11,592 nucleotides of DNA, taken from contig JBQCIO010000361.1 in the NCBI GenBank assembly GCA_051953655.1, forward strand, positions 1 to 11,592. Reading direction: 5' to 3'. The translations under genes and the position numbers were made by a program. This stretch comes from JBQCHF01 sp051953655. Its GTDB lineage: Bacteria > Actinomycetota > Actinomycetes > Motilibacterales > Motilibacteraceae. The stretch's first letter is position 1. Each line of letters opens with the position of its first letter. Shown here piece after piece: positions 1-5,796 of this stretch. The notes under the pieces were generated by a model. That model made no database searches. It was not told where the DNA came from and worked only from the letters and a program-made list of their open reading frames with translations.

Positions 1-21
1 TTGGTTTGTCATCTCGATACT
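1..21 (+). other. rRNA operon spacer (23S-5S), partial
   Basis: This short, comparatively AT-rich stretch directly precedes the 5S rRNA on the same strand. By position it is most likely the end of the 23S-5S internal transcribed spacer. The 23S gene itself is not in the window, so this is inferred from the usual 16S-23S-5S order. Confidence 0.55.
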
Positions 22-140
22 GTTACGGCGGCCATAGCGAAGGGGAAACGCCCGGTCCCATACCGAACCCGGAAGCTAAGCCCTTCAGCGCCGATGGTAC
101 TGCCCTGGTGACGGGGTGGGAGAGTAGGACGCCGCCGAAC
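22..140 (+). rRNA. rrf: 5S ribosomal RNA
   Basis: This is a complete 5S rRNA of about 119 nt, the small RNA of the large ribosomal subunit central protuberance. It begins with GTTACGGCGGCCATAGCG and contains the near-universal CCCGGTCCCATACCGAACCC block at about 51-70, the GGAAGCTAAGCCC block at about 71-83 and the GGGTGGGAGAGTAGG block at about 115-128. The two ends pair as the terminal helix I (GTT-CGGCGGC with GCCGCCGAAC, one A bulged). It is followed within about 10 nt by a strong terminator, so it is the last gene of the rRNA operon. A long plus-strand reading frame runs through it from position 6, but that is not coding here. The exact ends may be off by one or two bases. Confidence 0.96.
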
Positions 141-150
141 ATCTTTCTCG

Positions 151-180
151 AAAGGGCCGCCCCGGTTGGGGCGGCCCTTT
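151..180 (+). terminator. rho-independent terminator of the rRNA operon
   Basis: Positions 151-163 (AAAGGGCCGCCCC) and 168-180 (GGGGCGGCCCTTT) form a perfect 13-bp hairpin with the 4-nt loop GGTT, beginning 10 nt after the 5S rRNA. The TTT closing the stem is the only U-tract. This is the expected end of the rRNA transcript. Confidence 0.9.
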
Positions 181-214
181 CGTGCTTCCGCTGGCTGCCC
201 GGCCGGGTCACCGA

Positions 215-220
215 TAGCGT
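215..220 (+). promoter_or_regulatory. candidate -10 element for the saccharopine-dehydrogenase-like gene
   Basis: TAGCGT lies about 75 nt upstream of the chosen GTG start, just beyond the rRNA terminator, where a fresh promoter is needed. The same hexamer occurs in the candidate gabT promoter. I see no convincing -35: the hexamer 17 nt upstream is TGGCTG. This is a weak call based on position and TANNNT resemblance only. Confidence 0.3.
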
Positions 221-293
221 CCGGGTGCACGGATGGGTGCTGACGTCGTCCCCTCCCCCGACGGCGAGGACGGCGAGGACGGTGGGAGGCCGG

Positions 294-1502
294 GTGCGCG
301 TTCTCGTCATCGGTGCCGGCGGGGTCGGCTCGGCGGTGGCCGGTATCGCGGCCCGCCGCGACTTCTTCGAGTCCATGGTGGTGGCCGATGCGGCCGTAGA
401 CCGGGCGAAGACCGCAGCCGATCGTGCGGGGGACCCGCGCATCACCTCAGCCCGCATCGACGCCCGTGATGCGGCCGCCGTCGCCGAGCTGGCCCGCTCG
501 ACCGGTGCGACCCACGTGCTCAACGCCGTGGACCCCCGCTTCGTCCTGCCGATCTTCGAGGGCAGCCTGGCGGCCGGCGCGGACTACCTGGACATGGCCA
601 TGAGCCTGTCCCGGCCCCATCCGGAGCGACCGCACAGCGAGTGCGGGGTGAAGCTCGGAGACGAGCAGTTCGGGCAGGCCGAGCAGTGGGAGCGGGCCGG
701 CCGGCTCGCCCTCGTGGGCATGGGCGTCGAGCCCGGGCTGTCCGACGTGTTCGCCCGCTACGCGGCGGACCACCTGTTCAGTGAGATCGACGAGCTCGGC
801 ACCCGGGACGGAGCGAACCTCGTCGTCGAGGGCTATGACTTCGCTCCCTCCTTCTCGATCTGGACCACGATCGAGGAGTGCCTGAACCCGCCCGTGGTGT
901 GGGAGCGCGAGCGGGGCTGGTTCACCACCGAGCCCTTCTCCGAGCCCGAGGTCTTCGACTTCCCGGAGGGCATCGGGCCGGTGGAGTGCGTCAACGTGGA
1001 GCACGAGGAGGTGCTCCTGATGCCGCGCTGGGTCGACGCGCGGCGGGTGACCTTCAAGTACGGCCTCGGGGCCGAGTTCATCGGCGTGCTCAAGACCCTG
1101 CACCTGCTCGGCCTGGACCGGACCGCACCCGTGCGGGTCGGCGGGGTGGAGGTGAGCCCGCGCGACGTCGTGGCCGCCTGCCTGCCCGATCCGGCCACGC
1201 TGGGCGACCGGATGAGCGGCAAGACCTGCGCCGGGCTGTGGGTGACCGGGACCGGCAAGGACGGGTCACCGCGCTCGACCTACCTCTACCACGTGGTCGA
1301 CAACGCCTGGTCGATGGCGGAGTACGGCGCCCAGGCCGTGGTCTGGCAGACCGCGCTCAACCCGGTGGTGGCCCTCGAGCTGCTCGCCCGCGGCACCTGG
1401 TCCGGCGCCGGCGTGCTCGGGCCCGAGGCCTTCGACGCCGTGCCGTTCCTCGACCTGCTCGCTGACCACGGCAGTCCCTGGGGCATGCGCGAGCAGTCGT
1501 GA
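294..1502 (+). CDS. saccharopine dehydrogenase family protein (NAD(P)-dependent oxidoreductase)
   Basis: This 402-residue protein has a Rossmann nucleotide-binding N-terminus (MRVLVIGAGGVGSAVAG, the GxGGxG motif at residues 7-12), followed by the family's typical HVLNAVDP, ADYLDMA and VGMGVEPGLSD segments (residues 74-151) and a Sacchrp_dh_C-like catalytic half. Family members reversibly reduce or oxidise imines formed between an amino acid and a 2-oxo acid, as in saccharopine to lysine plus 2-oxoglutarate, or carboxynorspermidine formation. The exact substrate cannot be told from sequence. The start is GTG 294, because the Rossmann strand begins there and GGGAGG (284-289) lies 4 nt upstream. 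GTG 282 is an alternative. The frame stays open back to position 6, but only by running through the 5S rRNA and its terminator, so an upstream extension is false. No lysine-pathway neighbour is present. The next gene starts 100 bp downstream on the same strand. Confidence 0.88.
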   Translation: MRVLVIGAGGVGSAVAGIAARRDFFESMVVADAAVDRAKTAADRAGDPRITSARIDARDAAAVAELARSTGATHVLNAVDPRFVLPIFEGSLAAGADYLDMAMSLSRPHPERPHSECGVKLGDEQFGQAEQWERAGRLALVGMGVEPGLSDVFARYAADHLFSEIDELGTRDGANLVVEGYDFAPSFSIWTTIEECLNPPVVWERERGWFTTEPFSEPEVFDFPEGIGPVECVNVEHEEVLLMPRWVDARRVTFKYGLGAEFIGVLKTLHLLGLDRTAPVRVGGVEVSPRDVVAACLPDPATLGDRMSGKTCAGLWVTGTGKDGSPRSTYLYHVVDNAWSMAEYGAQAVVWQTALNPVVALELLARGTWSGAGVLGPEAFDAVPFLDLLADHGSPWGMREQS

Positions 1503-1602
1503 GCAAAGAGTCGAACAAGGCCCCGTAAGGACACCTGCAGGAACTCCTGCGGCAGGGGCGGTCCGGGAATGTCCGGCGTGGCCTCGACGCTGGCCACTGC
1601 AC
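1503..1602 (+). other. intergenic gap with a nested inverted repeat
   Basis: This 100-bp gap separates two plus-strand genes. Positions 1535-1541 and 1546-1552 can form a 7-bp stem (one G-U pair) with the 4-nt loop AACT. It sits inside an outer GCCCC (1520-1524) / GGGGC (1555-1559) clamp. There is no T-tract, so termination is doubtful. A leader structure is equally possible. Confidence 0.35.
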
Positions 1603-2487
1603 GTGACTGACTCGACCACAGCAACGACAGCGACCCGACCGGCCGCCGCAAGCGGCACCTACGACCTGGGCGGTGACCTTCCGGTCACCCGGCTCGGCTA
1701 CGGCGCGATGCAGATCACCGGACCGGGGATCTGGGGCGAGCCCGCCGACCGCGACGAGGCGCTGCGGGTGCTGCGGCGCGCGGTGGAGCTGGGCGTCGAC
1801 TTCGTCGACACCGCCGACTCCTACGGCCCGTTCGTGTCCGAGGAGCTCATCCGCGAGGCGCTGCACCCCTACGACGGCGTCACCGTCGCCACCAAGGGCG
1901 GCCTCACCCGCACCGGCCCGGGGGAGTGGCACCCGGTCGGCCGTCCCAAGTACCTGCGCCAGTGCGTCGAGATGAGCCTGCGCCGGCTCGGCGTCGAGCG
2001 CATCGACCTCTACCAGCTGCACCGGGTGGACCCGGAGGTGCCCCTGGAGGACCAGGTCGGCGAGCTCAAGGCGCTGCAGGACGAGGGGAAGATCCGCCAC
2101 CTCGGGCTGTCCGAGGTCGGCGTCGAGCAGATCGAGGCCGCCCGCCGCATCGCCCCGATCGTGAGCGTCCAGAACCTCTACAACCTGACCAACCGGCAGT
2201 CCGAGGCCGTGCTGGAGCACTGCGAGGCCGAGGGCATCGCGTTCATCCCGTGGTTCCCCATCGCCACCGGCGAGCTGGCCAAGCCCGGCGGCCCGCTGGA
2301 CGAGCTGGCCCACGAGACCGGCGCCACCCCGGCTCAGCTGGCCCTGGCCTGGCTGCTGCGCCGCAGCCCGGTCATGCTGCCGATCCCCGGCACCAAGTCG
2401 ACCGGCCACCTCGAGGAGAACGTGGCCGCGGCCGGCGTGGAGCTCACCGACGAGCAGTACGCCCAGCTGACCAAGCTGGCCGGCTGA
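1603..2487 (+). CDS. aldo/keto reductase
   Basis: This 294-residue single-domain NADPH-dependent carbonyl reductase of the AKR superfamily (TIM barrel) has family-typical length. All four catalytic residues are visible: Asp69 and Tyr74 in FVDTADSYGP, Lys98 in ATKGG and His140 in LYQLHRVDP. The cofactor-binding C-terminal segment IPGTKSTGHLEENVAA is at residues 261-276. The arrangement (TGPGIWGEP after the first strand, MSLRRLG, LYNLTNRQ) resembles the YdbC/PdxI-like pyridoxal reductase branch, but the physiological aldehyde or ketone is unknown. GTG 1603 is the only start upstream of the barrel in this frame. No good ribosome-binding site precedes it, which is odd: the transcript could be leaderless, or initiation could depend on the upstream structure. 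It ends at the shared hairpin at 2522-2558. Confidence 0.93.
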   Translation: MTDSTTATTATRPAAASGTYDLGGDLPVTRLGYGAMQITGPGIWGEPADRDEALRVLRRAVELGVDFVDTADSYGPFVSEELIREALHPYDGVTVATKGGLTRTGPGEWHPVGRPKYLRQCVEMSLRRLGVERIDLYQLHRVDPEVPLEDQVGELKALQDEGKIRHLGLSEVGVEQIEAARRIAPIVSVQNLYNLTNRQSEAVLEHCEAEGIAFIPWFPIATGELAKPGGPLDELAHETGATPAQLALAWLLRRSPVMLPIPGTKSTGHLEENVAAAGVELTDEQYAQLTKLAG

Positions 2488-2521
2488 GCGACGAGGGCCT
2501 GAAGACAGGACGCGAAGAGCA

Positions 2522-2558
2522 CGAAGGGGCCCGGCGACGACGTCGCCGGGCCCCTTCG
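2522..2558. terminator. bidirectional hairpin terminator between convergent genes
   Basis: Arms 2522-2538 and 2542-2558 are a perfect 17-bp inverted repeat with a 3-nt loop (GAC). It lies between the aldo/keto reductase (plus strand) and gabT (minus strand), 34 bp and 15 bp from their stop codons. The stem is symmetrical and lies at the 3' end of both genes, so it can serve both directions. There is no run of T after either arm beyond the TT within the stem, as is common in actinobacteria. Confidence 0.8.
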
Positions 2559-2573
2559 CGTTCGTGATGGGTC

Positions 2574-3932
2574 TCAGAGCGAGGCGAACGCCTTCTCCAG
2601 GATGGTCAGGCCCTCCTCGAGCAGGGCGTCAGGGATGACCAGCGGCGGCAGGAAGCGCAGCACGTTGCCGTAGGTGCCGGCGGTGAGGGTGACCAGGCCC
2701 TCCTGGTGGCAGGCCTTGGCCACCGCGGCGGTCGCCTCGGCGTTCGGCTCCTTGGTGGTGTCGCGGGTGCCTGGCTTCACCAGCTCGACGGCCACCATCG
2801 CCCCGCGGCCGCGGACGTCGCCGATGACGTCGTAGCGGGCGGCCAGCTCGTGCAGCCGGGGGAGCATGACCTCGCCGATGTGGCGGGCGCGAGCCGTGAG
2901 GTCCTGCTCCTCGATGGTGGCGATGGCGCCCAGCGCCGCGGCGCAGGCCACCGGGTTGCCACCGTAGGTGCCCCCGAGGCCACCGATGTGGGCCGCATCC
3001 ATGATCTCCGCGCGGCCGGTGACGGCGGCCAGCGGCAGACCGCCGGCGATGCCCTTCGCTGTGGTGATCAGGTCGGGCACGACGCCCTCGCGGTCGCAGG
3101 CGAACAGGTCGCCGGTGCGGCCGAAGCCGGTCTGGATCTCGTCGGCGATGAAGACCACGCCGTTCTCGCGGCACCAGGCGGCAATGGCCGGCAGGAAGCC
3201 GTCGGCCGGGACGACGAAGCCGCCCTCGCCCTGGATCGGCTCGATGACGACGCAGGCGAGGTTGTCCGCGCCGACCTGCTTGTCGATGACCGAGATGGCC
3301 CGCGCGGCGGCCTCGGCGCCCGAGACCGGCGCCGGCTCGTGGAACGGGTAGGACATCGGCGCGCGGTAGACCTCGCCGGCGAACGGTCCGAAGGTGTGCT
3401 TGTACGGCATGTTCTTGGCGGTCATGGCCATCGTGAGGTTCGTGCGCCCGTGGTAGGCGTGGTCGAACACGACGACGGCGTCCCGACGGCGGTGGGCGCG
3501 GGCGATCTTGACCGCGTTCTCGACCGCCTCCGCGCCGGAGTTGAACAGGGCCGAGCGCTTCTCGTGGTCGCCGGGGGTCAGCCGGTTGAGCGCCTCGCAC
3601 ACCTCCACGTAGCCGTCGTAGGGCGTGACCATGAAGCAGGTGTGGGTGAAGCGGGCCACCTGCTCCTGCACGTTGGTGACGACCTTCTCCGCCGCGTTGC
3701 CCACGTTGGTCACGGCGATGCCCGAGCCGAAGTCGATGAGCGAGTTGCCGTCGACGTCGACGAGCACCCCACCACCGGCCCGCTCGATGAACACCGGCAG
3801 CGTGGTGCCGACCCCGCGGGCCACGGCCGCGGTGCGGCGGGCCATCAGCTCGACCGAGCGCGGGCCCGGGATCTCCGTGACCAGGCGCCGCTCCTGCGGG
3901 AGGGCCGGTCCGCCGGCGGGGGTGGTGGTCAT
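2574..3932 (-). CDS. gabT: 4-aminobutyrate (omega-amino acid) transaminase
   Basis: This 452-residue fold-type I, class III PLP aminotransferase transfers the amino group of 4-aminobutyrate to 2-oxoglutarate, giving succinate semialdehyde and glutamate in the cytoplasm. Seen: FNSGAEAVENAVKIAR (phosphate-binding SGAEA near residue 132), HAYHGRT (159-163 region), EPIQGEGG (Glu231), FIADEIQTGFGRTG with the PLP-ring Asp264, TTAKGIAGGLPL with the Schiff-base Lys293, GGTYGGNP (320-327) and VLRFLPPL with Arg426, corresponding to the carboxylate-binding Arg of GabT. The start is ATG 3932, with AGGAGG 7 nt upstream. An upstream ATG at 3962 lacks such a site. The gene is divergent from a PucR-type regulator, with an aldehyde dehydrogenase beyond it. 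Close relatives also use 5-aminovalerate or lysine-derived substrates, so the substrate is probable rather than proven. Confidence 0.93.
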   Translation of the reverse strand: MTTTPAGGPALPQERRLVTEIPGPRSVELMARRTAAVARGVGTTLPVFIERAGGGVLVDVDGNSLIDFGSGIAVTNVGNAAEKVVTNVQEQVARFTHTCFMVTPYDGYVEVCEALNRLTPGDHEKRSALFNSGAEAVENAVKIARAHRRRDAVVVFDHAYHGRTNLTMAMTAKNMPYKHTFGPFAGEVYRAPMSYPFHEPAPVSGAEAAARAISVIDKQVGADNLACVVIEPIQGEGGFVVPADGFLPAIAAWCRENGVVFIADEIQTGFGRTGDLFACDREGVVPDLITTAKGIAGGLPLAAVTGRAEIMDAAHIGGLGGTYGGNPVACAAALGAIATIEEQDLTARARHIGEVMLPRLHELAARYDVIGDVRGRGAMVAVELVKPGTRDTTKEPNAEATAAVAKACHQEGLVTLTAGTYGNVLRFLPPLVIPDALLEEGLTILEKAFASL

Positions 3933-3939
3933 CGCACTG

Positions 3940-3945
3940 CCTCCT
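3940..3945 (-). promoter_or_regulatory. gabT ribosome-binding site deciding the start
   Basis: On the minus strand this reads AGGAGG, with 7 nt to ATG 3932. It favours that start over the in-frame ATG at 3962, which would add ten residues (MHATCAGGSA) not expected in the family. Confidence 0.8.
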
Positions 3946-3962
3946 GCGCAGGTCGCGTGCAC

Positions 3963-3979
3963 CCGCCCGCGGCGGGCGG
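3963..3979. promoter_or_regulatory. palindrome in the gabT leader, candidate operator
   Basis: CCGCCCGC-G-GCGGGCGG is an 8+1+8 perfect dyad 30 bp upstream of the gabT start, between the divergent gabT and PucR-type genes. It lies between the candidate -10 and the ribosome-binding site, so it could be an operator or an mRNA hairpin. Such GC palindromes are easily produced by chance in this base composition. Confidence 0.3.
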
Positions 3980-3992
3980 AGCTGTGCGCGCG

Positions 3993-3998
3993 ACGCTA
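3993..3998 (-). promoter_or_regulatory. candidate gabT -10 element
   Basis: On the minus strand this hexamer is TAGCGT, about 60 nt upstream of the gabT start, with no clear -35 (TCCCGC at 17-nt spacing). A promoter should lie in this divergent 137-155 bp gap, and this is the best TANNNT match I see in it. Confidence 0.3.
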
Positions 3999-4074
3999 CG
4001 CGTGCGGCGGCCTGCGCGGGACCTTCCGGGCTGGACGCCGCGCCGACGGGCCTGCGCCGCGGTGGAGCGGTGCG

Positions 4075-4080
4075 CGAGGA
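4075..4080 (+). promoter_or_regulatory. ribosome-binding site of the PucR-type gene
   Basis: CGAGGA is 7 nt upstream of GTG 4088. It supports this start over the upstream in-frame GTG 4070, which would add only six residues. Confidence 0.5.
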
Positions 4081-4087
4081 TGCGCGG

Positions 4088-5653
4088 GTGAGCGCTGCCG
4101 CCCTCGTCCCGACGCTGCGGGCGCTCATCGCCGACCCGGCGCTGCGGCTGCGCCCGCTCACCGGTCAGGCCGGCCTGGACCGGCCGGTCACCTGGGTGGC
4201 GGTGAGCGAGCTCGAGGACCCGACCCCCTACCTCGACGGCGGCGAGCTGCTGCTGACCACCGGCCTGCGCGGCGCCGCGGACGGGGCGGGGGCGGCGGGC
4301 TACGTCGACCGGCTCGTCCGGGCCGGTGTGGTCGGGCTCGGGTTCGGCGTCGGGGTGGTGCACGAGGAGGTGCCTCCCGCCCTCGTCGCGGCGGCTCGCG
4401 AGCACGGGCTGCCGCTGGTCGAGGTGCCCCGACCCACGCCGTTCATCGCCGTGGGCAAGGCGGTGGGGGAGCTGCTCGCCGCGCAGCGGGTGCGGGCCGC
4501 GGAGGAGCGCCTGCGCACCGTGCGCTCGCTCGCCGCGGCCGCCGGACAGGCCTCGGACCTGTCCCCGGTGCTGCGACGGCTGGCCCGGGCCGTGCGCGGG
4601 TGGGCGGTGCTGCTCTCCCCGGACGGCGTGGTGAGCCAGGGATGGCCCGAGCGGACCGCGCAGGACCCGCCGCCGCTGCTGCGCCGGGCGATGGCCGAGC
4701 TGGCCGAGCGCCGCCCGGTGGCCGGGTCTGGCTCCAGCGAGGACGCCACCGGGTGGTGCGTGGTGCAGCCGCTGGGTCCGGAGGGCGCCGGCGGCCGGTT
4801 GGCGTGCGGTGGCACGGAGGTGGCCGCGCGGGATGGCGCGCTGGTCGGTTTCGCCGCGGCGCTGGTGGCGGTCGCGGGGGCGCGCAGCACGGCGGGAGGT
4901 GGCCAGAACGGGGCCGCCGGCGACCTGGCGGCGGTCGCGCGCGGGCTCGTCCTCGAGCTGGCGCTGCACGACGCTGTGCCGACGGCACACCTTCCTCCAT
5001 CGGTCCTCGGACCGCTGGGCGAGCCGCGTGTCCGGGTGGCGGTCGTGCCCGCGCCGGACGACGTCGCGGCGGCGCGCCGCGCCGGCGGCGAGCTGCTCGC
5101 CGAGGTCGTCCGCGAGCCGTGGCGGGTGCTGGTCTGGGCCGAGGCCGTCGACGTCCCCGTGCTGGCCGCGCTGGGCGCCGTCGACGGCGGCGCGAGCGCG
5201 CTCGGGCCGGCGGCGCAGGTCGGCCCGCTCCACGCGGCCGCGCACCGGGAGGCCGGCCTGGTGCGGACCGGGACCGGCCTGCGCCGCGAGGACGCCGTGG
5301 GCGGACAGCCAGGCGTGCGGGAGCTGGTGCCCGCGCCGGAGCGGGCCGCTTTCGCCGCCGCCCTGCTCGCCCCGCTGCGCGGGGGCCGCAGCGAGACGGA
5401 CCGGGGCGCGGGGGAGCGCGCGGAGCACCTTGAGCACCCTGAGCACCCTGAGCACCCGGAGCTGCTGGCCTCGCTGCGGGCGTTCCTGCGCTGGAACGGG
5501 CACATGGACCGCGCCGCCGCCGAGGTCGGGGTCCACCGGCACACGCTGCGCCACCGGATGGCCCGGGTGAGCGCCCTGCTCGGGCTGGACCTCGACGACC
5601 CGCAGGCCCGCGCGGAGCTGTGGCTCGCCCTCGCCTGGCTCGTGGAGGAGTGA
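4088..5653 (+). CDS. PucR family transcriptional regulator (CdaR-like HTH)
   Basis: This is a 521-residue DNA-binding regulator. The N-terminal PucR ligand-sensing domain (about residues 5-130) shows LTGQAGLDRPVTWVAVSEL, the GGELLLTTGL block and HGLPLVEVPRPTPF. A poorly conserved GGDEF-like middle region follows. The C-terminal HTH_30 domain (about 459-518) contains FLRWNGHMDRAAAEVGVH-RHTLRHRMARV, typical of PucR/CdaR proteins. Members respond to nitrogen metabolites such as purines, proline or GABA and usually act as activators of adjacent genes. Being divergent from gabT and upstream of an aldehyde dehydrogenase, it is probably the local regulator of both (inference). GTG 4088 is preferred because CGAGGA (4075-4080) lies 7 nt upstream. 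GTG 4070 has only GGAG at 2 nt. Odd: an in-frame 9-bp tandem repeat encodes EHLEHPEHPEHPE at 446-458, just before the DNA-binding domain. Confidence 0.9.
   Translation: MSAAALVPTLRALIADPALRLRPLTGQAGLDRPVTWVAVSELEDPTPYLDGGELLLTTGLRGAADGAGAAGYVDRLVRAGVVGLGFGVGVVHEEVPPALVAAAREHGLPLVEVPRPTPFIAVGKAVGELLAAQRVRAAEERLRTVRSLAAAAGQASDLSPVLRRLARAVRGWAVLLSPDGVVSQGWPERTAQDPPPLLRRAMAELAERRPVAGSGSSEDATGWCVVQPLGPEGAGGRLACGGTEVAARDGALVGFAAALVAVAGARSTAGGGQNGAAGDLAAVARGLVLELALHDAVPTAHLPPSVLGPLGEPRVRVAVVPAPDDVAAARRAGGELLAEVVREPWRVLVWAEAVDVPVLAALGAVDGGASALGPAAQVGPLHAAAHREAGLVRTGTGLRREDAVGGQPGVRELVPAPERAAFAAALLAPLRGGRSETDRGAGERAEHLEHPEHPEHPELLASLRAFLRWNGHMDRAAAEVGVHRHTLRHRMARVSALLGLDLDDPQARAELWLALAWLVEE
5423..5458 (+). 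repeat. four tandem 9-bp repeats inside the PucR-type gene
   Basis: Four consecutive units at 5423, 5432, 5441 and 5450 read GAGCACCTT, GAGCACCCT, GAGCACCCT and GAGCACCCG. They are in frame and encode EHL-EHP-EHP-EHP in the linker before the helix-turn-helix domain. A change in copy number would add or remove three residues without breaking the frame. Confidence 0.9.
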
Positions 5654-5656
5654 TCC

Positions 5657-5685
5657 CGCCACCGCTCCCGGCTGGAGCGGTGGCG
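5657..5685 (+). terminator. terminator-like hairpin after the PucR-type gene
   Basis: Arms 5657-5668 (CGCCACCGCTCC) and 5674-5685 (GGAGCGGTGGCG) form a perfect 12-bp stem with the 5-nt loop CGGCT, starting 3 nt after the stop codon. It lacks a T-tract. It would separate the regulator transcript from the downstream dehydrogenase gene, which then needs its own promoter. Confidence 0.72.
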
Positions 5686-5733
5686 CGCTGCGGAAGGCCG
5701 CACGGGACAGGGCGCCGAGGGGCGCGTCGTTCC

Positions 5734-5739
5734 TAGCCT
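5734..5739 (+). promoter_or_regulatory. candidate -10 element for the aldehyde dehydrogenase gene
   Basis: TAGCCT, in the context CGTTCCTAGCCTCGCGG, lies in the 111-bp space between the hairpin and the dehydrogenase start, about 58 nt upstream of the GTG. No recognisable -35 is present, as would be expected if an activator such as the adjacent PucR protein were needed. Weak evidence. Confidence 0.3.
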
Positions 5740-5786
5740 CGCGGTGGCAGGTGCGGGCGGCCGCGGACAGGCCTGGTGCGGCGACG

Positions 5787-5792
5787 AGGAGG
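5787..5792 (+). promoter_or_regulatory. ribosome-binding site of the aldehyde dehydrogenase gene
   Basis: AGGAGG lies 4 nt before GTG 5797, within the purine run GAGGAGGAGA at 5786-5795. It places the start at 5797 and not at the in-frame GTG 5776, which would put this site inside the coding sequence. Confidence 0.65.
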
Positions 5793-5796
5793 AGAC

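Noticed and set aside
1499..1528. A 9-residue frame (GTG AGC AAA GAG ...) overlapping the end of the first CDS
   Set aside because: Too short, no ribosome-binding site and no recognisable leader-peptide character.
3625..5433. Long plus- and minus-strand frames overlapping gabT, the PucR-type gene and the dehydrogenase
   Set aside because: Their Arg/Ala/Gly/Pro-rich low-complexity translations are typical shadows in high-GC DNA, while the annotated frames carry conserved family motifs.
5423..5458. CRISPR-like array
   Set aside because: The units are 9 bp, contiguous without spacers and in frame within a gene, so this is a simple coding tandem repeat.
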